A stretch of 64,000 bases of DNA from JAXGPL01 sp040766985. GTDB taxonomy: Bacteria > Bacillota > Sulfobacillia > JAUYEG01. The stretch's first letter is position 1, and the number at the start of each line of letters is the position of its first letter. Location: the NCBI GenBank assembly GCA_040766985.1, contig JAXGPL010000006.1:62001-126000 (forward strand), given 5' to 3'. The notes beneath the pieces are model-generated. The model made no database searches and was not told the origin of the DNA. It worked only from the letters and a program-made list of their open reading frames with translations. This document shows, one piece after another, positions 26,248 through 34,676 of this stretch. Position numbers and translations under genes: made by a program.

Positions 26248-27798
26248 TTACTGCTCCTCAGCCGCAAACTCGAACTCGGTTTCCCATTGGCACTCAAACG
26301 GCCACCACGGCGCCGTTGAGCTGCGGACGACTGTCACCTGTGGGGAGTCAGTCGTTCTGAGAATCCCTTCCGGCGCGGAAACCACCACTGTCGTACCGCC
26401 GGCCAACGTCTGACCGCTCTTTACCGTCAGCGTGACCCTGCTTTGCCAGTCATTGAGTCGCAGCACGGCCAGGTCGAGGGTGTCGGAGTTCGATACGGTC
26501 CAGTCGGCGTCGGGATCGATCCGCAGCGGGAGCTCGATGGTGATCTGCCGCCCTTCGGCCATGTCGCCGACGTAATCGTCCGTGTTGGCTCCGAGGGTAA
26601 CCGAAATGTAGGCGTCCTGCTCGCCTTCATGATCGGCGACGAGCCCTTCGCCCTCTGCCTTGAGTACCTCAACGCCCTGGAGCATCGCGCCGAATACGTC
26701 GCCACCGAAGGTAACACCGGCAAATTGGATGTTCGGTCCGCCGACGTAGGCGTCACCGCCGACTGCGATGTCCTCGACCGTTAGTTCGGACCCCACAAAG
26801 TAGGCATCGCCGTCGACAACGACGCGGGCGATGTTCCCACCGCCGGCAGGAGCGGCATCGAAGCTGCCCGTGATATGGAGGTCATCCACGCTCGCCTCAA
26901 CGGCAACTGAGACGTCGCCGTTGACTTTGAAGCCCTTCATGACGATGCCCTGGGTTTCGTCAACCTTGACATCGCCCCGCACGGTGGTCTTCGCGGAGCC
27001 CTCTCCCTGCAACGTAAGCCCCTCAAGCTCCTTGGGGATGAGGACGTTGCCTGCAACTTCACCCTCCGGGAATGTGATCAAGTCGCCGGGGTCGGCGTCG
27101 GCGACGGCTTCCCCGAGCGTGGCGTAGAGGATGTTCTTCGTTTCGTTCTTCACCAGCACGGTGGGGGTGAGGCCGAATACGCGATCGGCCAGCGTCCTGC
27201 CGGTCGCCGGGTCGACGAGCGACTGCACGCCGAAAGCCGTCATGATCAGGCAATCCCCGCGCGGCGCGGGAGTGTCGGCAGTGAAGTCCGGGACCTCGTC
27301 GAGCATGCCTGCGGATTCAGCGAGGGTGACGTAGTTGTCGGGCCAGGTGAGTTCAGGGTTGCCGTGAATGCCCGCTGCCTCCAAGAGCATCTTGGCGAAC
27401 TGGGCATACGTGACCGGGTCCTCCGGGCCGTAACTGCCCGTGCCGTGGCCCTCGACAATCCCCAGGTTCTTGGCGAGCATAATGTGTCCGCTTGCCCAGT
27501 GGTTTCCAGGAACGTCGTCGAACGGGCTGAGCCCCACCAACTGGCGGGCCATTGATTCATCGCCGTGTCTGATGACGATGATGACCTTCGTCGCCTCGGC
27601 TCTGGTGATCGTGCTGTCCGGGCGGATTGTGCCGTCGGGGTAGCCCGCGATGACACCGAGATCCATCAGGTAGTCGACGGCTTCCTCGCAGGGTTCTCCG
27701 ACTACGTCGGAAGGCACCTCTGCGGCGAGCGCGCCGGTGCCCACGATTAGCGATAACAGCAACATGACTGCGATTGCCCTGTTCATCGAGCGGTTCAT
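26248..27798 (-). CDS. S-layer homology (SLH) domain surface protein with beta-rich C-terminus
   Basis: The 516-residue protein has a signal peptide (AVMLLLSLIVGTGALAA) and two or three SLH modules in the first 190 residues, seen as DLGVIAGYPDGTIRPDSTIT and AKNLGIVEGHGTGSYGPEDP, which bind pyruvylated cell-wall polymer. The rest, from about 210, is rich in Val, Gly and Asp with repeating GDV/GDA steps (KTTVRGDVKVDETQGIVMKG, VVVDGDAYFVGSELTVEDIA), the look of a right-handed beta-helix. It ends with a beta-sandwich-like part. Start: ATG at 27798 with AGGAG 7 bases upstream. It is probably an envelope structural or surface-exposed protein and appears monocistronic, with its own terminator. Confidence 0.88.
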   Translation of the reverse strand: MNRSMNRAIAVMLLLSLIVGTGALAAEVPSDVVGEPCEEAVDYLMDLGVIAGYPDGTIRPDSTITRAEATKVIIVIRHGDESMARQLVGLSPFDDVPGNHWASGHIMLAKNLGIVEGHGTGSYGPEDPVTYAQFAKMLLEAAGIHGNPELTWPDNYVTLAESAGMLDEVPDFTADTPAPRGDCLIMTAFGVQSLVDPATGRTLADRVFGLTPTVLVKNETKNILYATLGEAVADADPGDLITFPEGEVAGNVLIPKELEGLTLQGEGSAKTTVRGDVKVDETQGIVMKGFKVNGDVSVAVEASVDDLHITGSFDAAPAGGGNIARVVVDGDAYFVGSELTVEDIAVGGDAYVGGPNIQFAGVTFGGDVFGAMLQGVEVLKAEGEGLVADHEGEQDAYISVTLGANTDDYVGDMAEGRQITIELPLRIDPDADWTVSNSDTLDLAVLRLNDWQSRVTLTVKSGQTLAGGTTVVVSAPEGILRTTDSPQVTVVRSSTAPWWPFECQWETEFEFAAEEQ

Positions 27799-27914
27799 GT
27801 CTCAGCTCCTCTCTGTCCTTGGGTGCACGCAGAGCGCCCTCAGGCATGCAGTAGGAGAGCTGCCCACCCTTGGCGCCGCCGGCGATGGAAGTCCTGCGCG
27901 GAGGGGAGAGGGGG

Positions 27915-28178
27915 ATGGAAAAAGAGGCCAAACTATTGAGCAACTGGTGCCAGGGTTGTGGTCGGGCGCGTCCTGTGTGCCAATTTCCAGATGCTTTGGC
28001 TTTCCTTCTCTGGGAGGCCAAGTCCTGCAAGATGTGGGGAATATGCTCTCCTGTGCACGCGGAGCCCTGGTGCCGGCTGGACCTGGGCGTATTGAGGCCG
28101 TATTTGGCAGAACAGGGACTCAAGACGAACACCAAAGGTCTTCGTGGTCGTTTGAGATACCGGTTTCTCGAAACCTGA
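27915..28178 (+). CDS. small Cys-rich hypothetical protein
   Basis: The 87-residue frame opens at an ATG preceded by GGGGAGAGGGGG, a plausible ribosome binding site. Cys pairs are spaced NWCQGCGRARPVC and SCKMWGIC, suggesting metal binding, and the tail is basic. No family is recognised. It lies in the divergent region between the SLH gene and an acyltransferase. Codon use is less GC-biased than in the neighbours, so it may be chance or recently acquired. The remainder of 27799-28313 shows nothing else. Confidence 0.3.
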   Translation: MEKEAKLLSNWCQGCGRARPVCQFPDALAFLLWEAKSCKMWGICSPVHAEPWCRLDLGVLRPYLAEQGLKTNTKGLRGRLRYRFLET

Positions 28179-28313
28179 GCAGATAGTGACCACATCCGCC
28201 GAGGAGCTGTGCTCCAGGCAACCAGGTGAGCCCGCGCCAACCCGTATCGCAGTCGGACTGCAGTTTCCGAGCCCAGACAGGAACATCGTTGTCCCGCCCT
28301 GAAACCGCATTAA

Positions 28314-29460
28314 ATGGCCAGGAACACCCGCGCGGAGAGAAAAGGCCAGATTGGCGAGGTTTACCTGATCCGATCGTTTGCGATGTTTGGTGTCCTCGCA
28401 GTGCATGCAACAGCAACTGCCGTAACGCAGTTGTCGCCCGAGTCTGCCCTGTACCCCGCTTACATCCTGGTCAACCGGCTCGGCAAGGTCGGCACCACGA
28501 CGTTCATCTTTCTGAGCAGCTTGGTGTTGTTCTACAACTACTACGGAAGAACGCTCAATGCACAACTGCTCAAGCGCTTCTATACACGACGGACCCTCTT
28601 TGTGCTTGTCCCTTACATCCTCTGGTCCGCCTTCTACTACTGCGTGGGTTTGGTGTTGTTGCATGGCTGGTCGGGATCGGTCCAGGCCGCCTCGGTCGGC
28701 GCGTTCGTAAAGACCCTCGTTTACGGCAACGCGCATTTCCACCTGTACTTCGTGGTCATCAGCGTGCAGCTCTATCTGGTCTTCCCGCTGATGCTGTGGC
28801 TTGTCAAACGAGTCCGGCCGATAAGGCGATACCTGGTATTGTGGGGCCTGCTCGCGCAGTGGGCCTCTTACCCATATGCACGGCACGTGGGCGGCGTTGA
28901 GTTCAAGAGCAGCATGGCCCTTCAGATGACTTCCCACTACTGCTCCCGGCGCGTTTGCCGGGCTGTATTACGAGCGGTTTGTGGCTTCCTTGAGCAACGG
29001 CGGGTCAGATTCGCTGGCCGCTCCTTCGCATGGGGCCATGTCGCGTCGGGCTGGTCTGGGCTGGGTGGCCGGGCTGGCCTATTGCACCCTTTACTACCGG
29101 GCATCCGGCTTTGCGATTTGGTACGACGGCTTCTGGTACGAATTGGTATGGAGCATCTATACCTACACATCAATTCTCATGCTCGTCTGTCTTTGCGCGT
29201 GCCGTCTACCGAAACGGCTCCGCCAAGCTGGAGCTACGCGGCAGCCAGGATCGGAGCGGTTGCCTTCGGCGTATACCTGATCCACCCGCTTCCGTTGCTG
29301 CTATGGGAGCGTTACGTGACTGTTTGTCTGCCTGGTTATATCATGTGGGCGTGGTAGCCGGGTTCGCGCCGGTCTCCCTGGCTTCATGGTTGGTGGTTAC
29401 GGCAGTCCACCGCTGGCTTCCGGTTTCGTGGCCGGTTTTCGGTCCAAAGCCCCAGATCAG
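28314..29460 (+). pseudogene. acyltransferase 3 family membrane protein (OafA-like), frameshifted
   Basis: The N-terminal block matches the acyltransferase-3 family: IRSFAMFGVLAVHATATAV with the catalytic-type His in VHATA, followed by NRLGKVGTTTFIFLSSLVLF and several membrane helices (YILWSAFYYCVGLVLLHGW; LYFVVISVQLYLVFPLMLWL). Near 28930 the frame breaks. Other frames continue with GLGWVAGLAYCTLYYRASGF, IWYDGFWYELVWSIYTYTSI, then RIGAVAFGVYLIHPLPLLLW, and WLVVTAVHRWLPVSWPVFG. All belong to one protein of about 380 residues, so two or three one-base breaks are present. Family members O-acetylate sugars of wall or exported polymers. No ribosome binding site precedes the ATG. A paralog lies at 32367. 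Confidence 0.75.
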
Positions 29461-29621
29461 TACCCAGCTGCCGCATCTCCAGGTAGCCACCGCCGGCAGG
29501 CCAAGCTCAGCTCCTCATCGCACGAACGGACAAACACCCTCCCCTCGCCGCTCTTCATTTGACCTTGGGACGTTGTCACACACACCGTCCCTAGCAGGCT
29601 AGATCGAGGAGGAGAGACACC

Positions 29622-30198
29622 TTGACTCATCGTCCAAGAGCGCCTGGCCTGTGTCCGGCGGGTTTCGGCGGACGGCACACGGTGGTCAGCGGCGACACCC
29701 ATGCTTCGTATCGCGCAGTCGCTTGGGATCACGCTCAATGCCCTGATCCGGGCGAATCCCTACATCAGCAACCCCAACGAGATCTACCCCGGGACGTGTT
29801 GGCGTGCCGGGCCGACCTCGCCGCCGCCGCCGCCGCCGCATGGCCCGACGCTGCCGTGCTGCTTCAAGGGCTGCTTGGCGCGCTCTCCGGGTGTGGTTGG
29901 TGCAGCAATGCTCTATCGTGACGCGCACAACATGCCCGCCTTCAGCGTGGTGGCCCGACTGCCCAACCCGTGGTGAATGGGGCGACTTTGATCTCTACGT
30001 GGTCGGGTTGACCCTGGGTGAAGAGGTTCAGGCAACTCAGTTGTTGCAGACACCTGGACGGCACGTGGGCGGCCAGCGAGAACGTGCCTGCGTCACCGTT
30101 GGTCAACCAGGCGCGGATCGAGATCCGCCCCGAACAGCGAGTTCGGCGCGATCGCGGAGCTGGTGCTGTTCGAAACCTCTGCTCTGCCACTAGCGTGA
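29622..30198 (+). pseudogene. LysM-domain protein, multiply frameshifted
   Basis: A TTG start with GGAGGAG upstream leads into HTVVSGDT, then a one-base shift gives MLRIAQSLGITLNALIRANP and ISNPNEIYPGTCW, together a complete LysM peptidoglycan-binding module. A proline run follows (PPPPPPHGP). The remainder is spread over other frames: NMPAFSVVARLPNPW, GDFDLYVVGLTLGEEVQATQ, DGTWAASENVPASPLVNQAR, and AIAELVLFETSALPLA to a stop at 30198. They resemble a C-terminal beta-sandwich found after LysM in some Bacillota proteins, whose role I do not know. At least three frame breaks. It would bind cell wall if intact. Confidence 0.65.
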
Positions 30199-30329
30199 TT
30201 TCGTGACCTCGCCCGGCCCCGGTCGCGCTCAGGACAAGGCGAACGCCGCCAGGGGGAAGAACCAAGGACGCACCAACCTGTTGGCCGCAGGACTTGTCCG
30301 GCGGCCAACCCCATTTGGAGAGACGCGGG

Positions 30330-30768
30330 ATGCGTGGCGGCAGGCGGAACGGTGGTTCACTCGTCGCGCTGGCGATCGGACTCCTGGTCCTCGCGGGGGC
30401 GGCCACGATGGTGTACTCCTTGGATGTCCGGCACCAGAAGAGAGGCCGAAGTCAAGATCCAGGGCGACAAGATCGTCATCACGGGTCAGTACGGGGTGAC
30501 CTACAGACTCGCGGACCTGGAGGACGTCCGCCTCGCGGACTCCCTGCCCTCCGTGGGCCGCAAGGTCAACGGGGCAGGGCTTGGCGCCGTCCGCAAAGGC
30601 GACTACGAGGTGGCGGGCTACGGCACGGCTCGCCTGTTCATTCATTCGCAAACCGGCCCGTATCTCTACCTAAAGGTTGGCGGCAAGTGGACTATCCTCA
30701 ACTCCGCCGACCCTCGCAAGACCGTCGGTATCTACGATCGGATCCGGGATTCGTGGTCCGCCCCGTGA
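30330..30768 (+). CDS. membrane-anchored bacterial PH-like domain protein, frameshifted
   Basis: The ATG at 30330 (GGAG upstream) opens a frame with one transmembrane helix, GSLVALAIGLLVLAGAATMV then YSLDV. Near 30425 it shifts into the frame that reads REAEVKIQGDKIVITGQYGV, TYRLADLEDVRLADSLPSVG and TARLFIHSQTGPYLYLKVGG before the stop at 30768. The soluble part has the look of a bacterial PH domain (one strand pattern, then an Asp/Leu-rich segment like 'l.dI..v.l...lP'). Whole length would be about 145 residues. Function unknown; such proteins are small membrane-bound modules. One frame break is enough to join the parts. Confidence 0.6.
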
Positions 30769-30891
30769 TCGCCGCACCGTGCTGAGTCTTGCTGGAGGAA
30801 CCCCCATAGCGCAGGGCGAAGCCTCAAAGCGACAACCCGCCCGCCGGGTTTCTGCCGCGCGCGGTGCCGCGGGGCCCAGGAGGTTCTGTCC

Positions 30892-32326
30892 ATGAAGGAC
30901 GTACTTGTTGCCAACGTCAACTCCCTCCGCAGAAAGCTCATCGAAGTCGCCGATTCGGTCTGGCGTCACGCCGAACTAGGCCTGTTAGAACACGAATCGG
31001 CGTCGGCGCTGGCCGGTTTGCTTGAGTCGCACGGCTTCACCATCAAGATGGGCCTCGCCAACATGGAAACCGCCTTCGTCGCGACCTGGGGCGAGGGCGA
31101 ACCGGTGATCGGTTTCCTCGGCGAGTACGATGCCCTCCCGGGCATATCCAACGAGCCTGTGCCATACCGGGCCCCCATTGCCGAGAACACGTCGGGCCAC
31201 GGATGCGGTCACAACCTCCTCGGCGCGGCGGCGGCCGGAGGAGCAATTGCCCTCAAGCAGGCCATGGAGGAGCAGGGCCTGGCCGGGACGGTCAAGTTCT
31301 TTGGCTGCCCGGCGGAAGAGAGCTCGTTCGGCAAGATGTGGATGGTCTGCGACGGGGTCTTTGACGGTGTGGACATCGTTTTGACCTGGCATCCGGGCGG
31401 GGTGAACGCGGTGACGTTCACCAGCAGCCTGGCTGACTGGGTGTACAAGTTCAACTTCTACGGCAAGACCGCGCACGCCGCCGCCAACCCATACGAGGGC
31501 CGCAGCGCACTTGACGCCCTGGAACTGATGAACGAAGGCGTCGAACGGATGCGAGAGCACATGCGCCCCGAATGCCGCGTCCACTACGTGATCACGCACG
31601 GCGGCCAGAGCCCCAACGTCGTACCTGACTACGCGCAGAGCTTCTACGACGTCCGGGCCGCGACGGTGCCCGACCTTATCCCGCTCTACGAATGGGTCGA
31701 GCAGATCGGCCGCGGCGCCGCCATGATGACCCAGACGCGGTTTGAGCCTGAGTTCATCGGCGCCGCCGCCAACACCATCGCCAATCAGGTCATCGGCGAC
31801 GTCCTCCAGTCCGCCATGGAAACCATCGGCGTGCCCCAGTATACGCCGGCCGAGATCGAATTCGCGGAGCAACTGCAGAAGCATTTCCCGGGGTGCGTCG
31901 AGCGTGGGTTGCGCGACCTTGAGGAACGGGCGGAGTTCATGAAGGATACCCGCATCTGCGACGTGATCCTGCCGCTCGACGACCACGGTCAAGCCCGGCA
32001 AGGTTCGACCGACGTCGGGGACGTGTCGTGGGTGGTGCCGACCAGCCAGTTTAGCGGTGCCTGCTATGCCTTCGGCGTACCCGGGCACACCTGGGCGGCG
32101 ACAGCCTGCGGCGGATGCCGGTGGGCACGCCGGCATGCTCTTTTAAGCAAAAGTGCTGGCTTTGGCTGGCTCGCGGTTTGTGCTCGACGCCGACTTACGG
32201 GCCAAGGCCAAGCGCGAACACGACGCCGACTCGGTAGCCACACGTACACAAGCCCCGATCCCAGAAGGGATCACGCGCCCGCCCATGCCTTTCGGACCCG
32301 CGCCCGGCAGGGCAAGGCAAGGCTGA
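30892..32326 (+). CDS. M20 family AbgB-like amidohydrolase, frameshifted at C-terminus
   Basis: The protein is a close paralog of the one at 2726. Metal motifs are HGCGHN (His103, Cys105, His107) and CPAEES, with the lid segment FYGKTAHAAANPYEGRSALD and the late block STDVGDVSWVVPTSQFSGAC. After ATACGG (about 32110) the frame departs. Elsewhere the continuation AKVLALAGSRFVLDADLRAK then EGITRPPMPFGPAPGRARQG is readable up to 32326, so one or two breaks separate it from the main part. Whole length would be about 478. ATG start after CAGGAGG. Substrate not inferable; no AbgA partner. Confidence 0.85.
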
Positions 32327-32366
32327 GCTAGAGGCAGAGGGCAGAGGGTAGAGTCAGGGGGGCGGA

Positions 32367-33644
32367 GTGAGTGGCTGGAGAAAGCTTCACGCACAGCGGC
32401 GGCGTATTCCTGAACTCGACGCTGTAAGAGCGCTGGCGATGCTCGCCGTATTGGCGGTCCACGTCTCCGCCGGGCCGGTCGTTGAGCTTACCGTGGAGTC
32501 CAAGGCCTACCCGCTATACATCCTTCTTAACCGCCTGGGGGCGTTCGCCGTCCCCGGGTTTGTGTTCCTGAGCGGAGCTGGTGCTGTTTCACAACTACTA
32601 TGGCCGGGGCTGCAGGTTCGATGCCGGACAGGTGCGGGCCTTCTACGCCCGGCGGGCGGCGGCGGTCATGGCGCCATGCGTGCTGTGGTCCATGCCTTGC
32701 CTCAGCCTGTTGGGAACCCACGGTTGGCCGGACGCGCTGCGGGCGTTTTCGGTTCGCGACCTGGCAGGCGACCTGCTCTTTGGCACCGCGCATTACCACC
32801 TCTACTTCATGGTCGTAAGTATCCAGTTCTATGCGGCTTTCCCGGTGTTGCTTCGGCTCCTGGGACGGCGATCGGGGACGACGGCCGCGGGGCATGCAGT
32901 TGTGGTCGGGTTAGGCCTGCAGCTTGCCCTGTGCGCGGTCGCGAGCTACGTGGCCCCGGTGCCAGGCAAGGCGGGCATTGCCGTCTCGTACCTTTCCCAC
33001 TTCATGCTCGGCGCGTACGTGGCGCTCAACTACGATCTGTTTACTGCGTGGCTCCAGCCGCAAACGTATCCCTCTTCGGCCGCCGCATTCGCGCTGTACG
33101 GGTTTTGACAGCTGGTTGGGCGGTCGCCGGGCTCCTCCACGGGGGCGCCTACTACGTGGGGTTTGGATACGGGACCTGGTACGACAGCATGTGGTACGAG
33201 ATTCTCTGGAGCGTCTACACCTTCGTGTCCGCGCCTCTTCTGCTGCACTGGGGAAGGATCATCTACGCCCGTTCATCGCCAGGTGTGCTCGGAACGTAAG
33301 AAGCCCTTGGGGCAGCCAGCTTCGGGATCTACCTCGTTCACCCGGCACTTCTTGCCGCGTGGAACCGCTTCGTCGCCCCGGCGGCGCCCTCGGCGTACCA
33401 CGGGATGATCGTCGCAGAGTTCGTAGCCGTGACCGGCGGCGCCTCGTGGGGCCTGGTCGCGGCGGCTAGGCGGTGGCTTCCGTACGCGTGGCTGGTGTTC
33501 GGGCGGGCAGGAGCTACGGTTCGTGGACCACGGCCAGGGCCAGTGGTCGCAGCCGCCTGCCGTAGGGGTATCTTGCGGCCGCACCGGCTGCCACCACTCC
33601 TCGCCCGCATCGCCCACGCGCCGGCATCGCAGCATCGCCCTTGA
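32367..33644 (+). pseudogene. acyltransferase 3 family membrane protein, multiply frameshifted
   Basis: This is a paralog of the gene at 28314, with the same conserved pieces in the same order but in several frames: ELDAVRALAMLAVLAVHVSA and ILLNRLGAFAVPGFVFLSGA, then FHNYYGRGCRFDAGQVRAFY and HYHLYFMVVSIQFYAAFPVL, then GTWYDSMWYEILWSVYTFVS, and ASFGIYLVHPALLAAW and WLPYAWLVFGRAG. At least three breaks lie at about 32570, 33110 and 33300. It would be a ten-helix O-acyltransferase. Start: GTG at 32367 with GGGGGG upstream. The last supported residues end near 33520; the frame stops at 33644. Confidence 0.75.
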
Positions 33645-33671
33645 CTATGACGTTACGTTATAGTCTAAAAT
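33641..33671 (+). promoter_or_regulatory. MerR-type promoter with 19-bp spacer and central dyad
   Basis: TTGACT (-35, 33641) and TAAAAT (-10, 33666) are separated by 19 bases, the over-long spacer that MerR regulators correct by twisting DNA. The dyad GACTATGACGT-T-ACGTTATAGTC spans 33643-33665 with 10 of 11 base pairs matching. A MerR/TipAS gene begins immediately downstream, so it is autoregulated. Confidence 0.85.
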
Positions 33672-33693
33672 CGCAATCAGGAGGTTTTTCACC

Positions 33694-34528
33694 CTGGCAA
33701 GCGGGACTGAACGGTGCGCACGGGCGTCGCAGCCCACACAAACGCAGCAGCGCTATGCGGTCAAGGGAGTAGCCGACCTGGCCGGAGTTAGCGTCCGGAC
33801 GCTGCACTACTACGACCAGATCGGGCTGCTGAACCCGGCTGCCGGTCACCGAGGCCGGGTATCGGCTGTACAGCTTTGCCGACCTGGAGCGGCTGCAACA
33901 GGTCCTGTTCTTTCGCGAGCTGGGGTTGAGCCTTAAAGACATCAAGCGGATTATCGATAGCCCTGGCTTCTTCGATCGCCGTAGGGCCATGGTCGAGCAC
34001 CGGCGGTTTCTCGAAGGTAGGCGGCAACTGGACCGGCTGATCGAACTGGTCGACGAGACGCTTCCGGGCGATGGGAAGGGGCACAAGAGTGGACGAGAAG
34101 AGCATGTTCGGTGCGTTTGACGAGAAGCAACTGGAGGAATACCGCAAGGAAGCGACCGAGCGGTGGGGCAGGGAGCTATTCGACGCGTCCTACGGGCGCC
34201 TCCACGGCCGGCTCAGCAAGGCCTGGAGCAAGGGGAGTTGTCCGCGAAGGGTGGGCAGATCGAGCTAGATGCTGCAGCTCTGACTGAGCGCGACCCGGCC
34301 GACCCCGCCGTGCTGGCCGTGATGGAACGCTGGTGGAAGCACATCGAGCAGCTCGTTCTACCCGGTGACGACCGAGATCTTCCAGGGACTCGGCGAGATG
34401 TACGTGGCGGACGAGCGGTTCGCCCGCCCACTACAACGCCGTCAAGCCGGGGCTGGCGGAGTTCATGCGCGCCGCCGCATGAGCGCCTACTGCGAGAAGA
34501 TCGAGCAAGAGGCCTCGCCGGCAAGTAA
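33694..34528 (+). pseudogene. MerR family regulator with TipAS domain, multiply frameshifted
   Basis: The N-terminal winged helix is good: QRYAVKGVADLAGVSVRTLH and YYDQIGLLNP, then after a one-base shift VTEAGYRLYSFADLERLQQV and LFFRELGLSLKDIKRIIDSP. The C-terminal part is the antibiotic-binding TipAS domain in other frames: DEKQLEEYRKEATERWG, DAAALTERDPADPAVLAVME, FQGLGEMYVADERF, and MSAYCEKIEQEA. Together they describe a TipAL-like protein of about 260 residues, which responds to thiopeptides and other drugs. AGGAGG stands 9 bases before a CTG, and there is no ATG, GTG or TTG in the frame, so translation may start at CTG. At least three frame breaks after 33840. Confidence 0.75.
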
Positions 34529-34676
34529 CGAGACACCTGGCAGCCATCGTGCCTGCCACCGATGAGTCGACACACAACGCCCCCTGCCTCATGCGGCCAC
34601 GCCTGGGACCAGAGCGTTGTTGGGGAGTATTCTTCCATAGGAGCATCAAAAAGGGCGTTGCGTATCGAGCGTAGCG

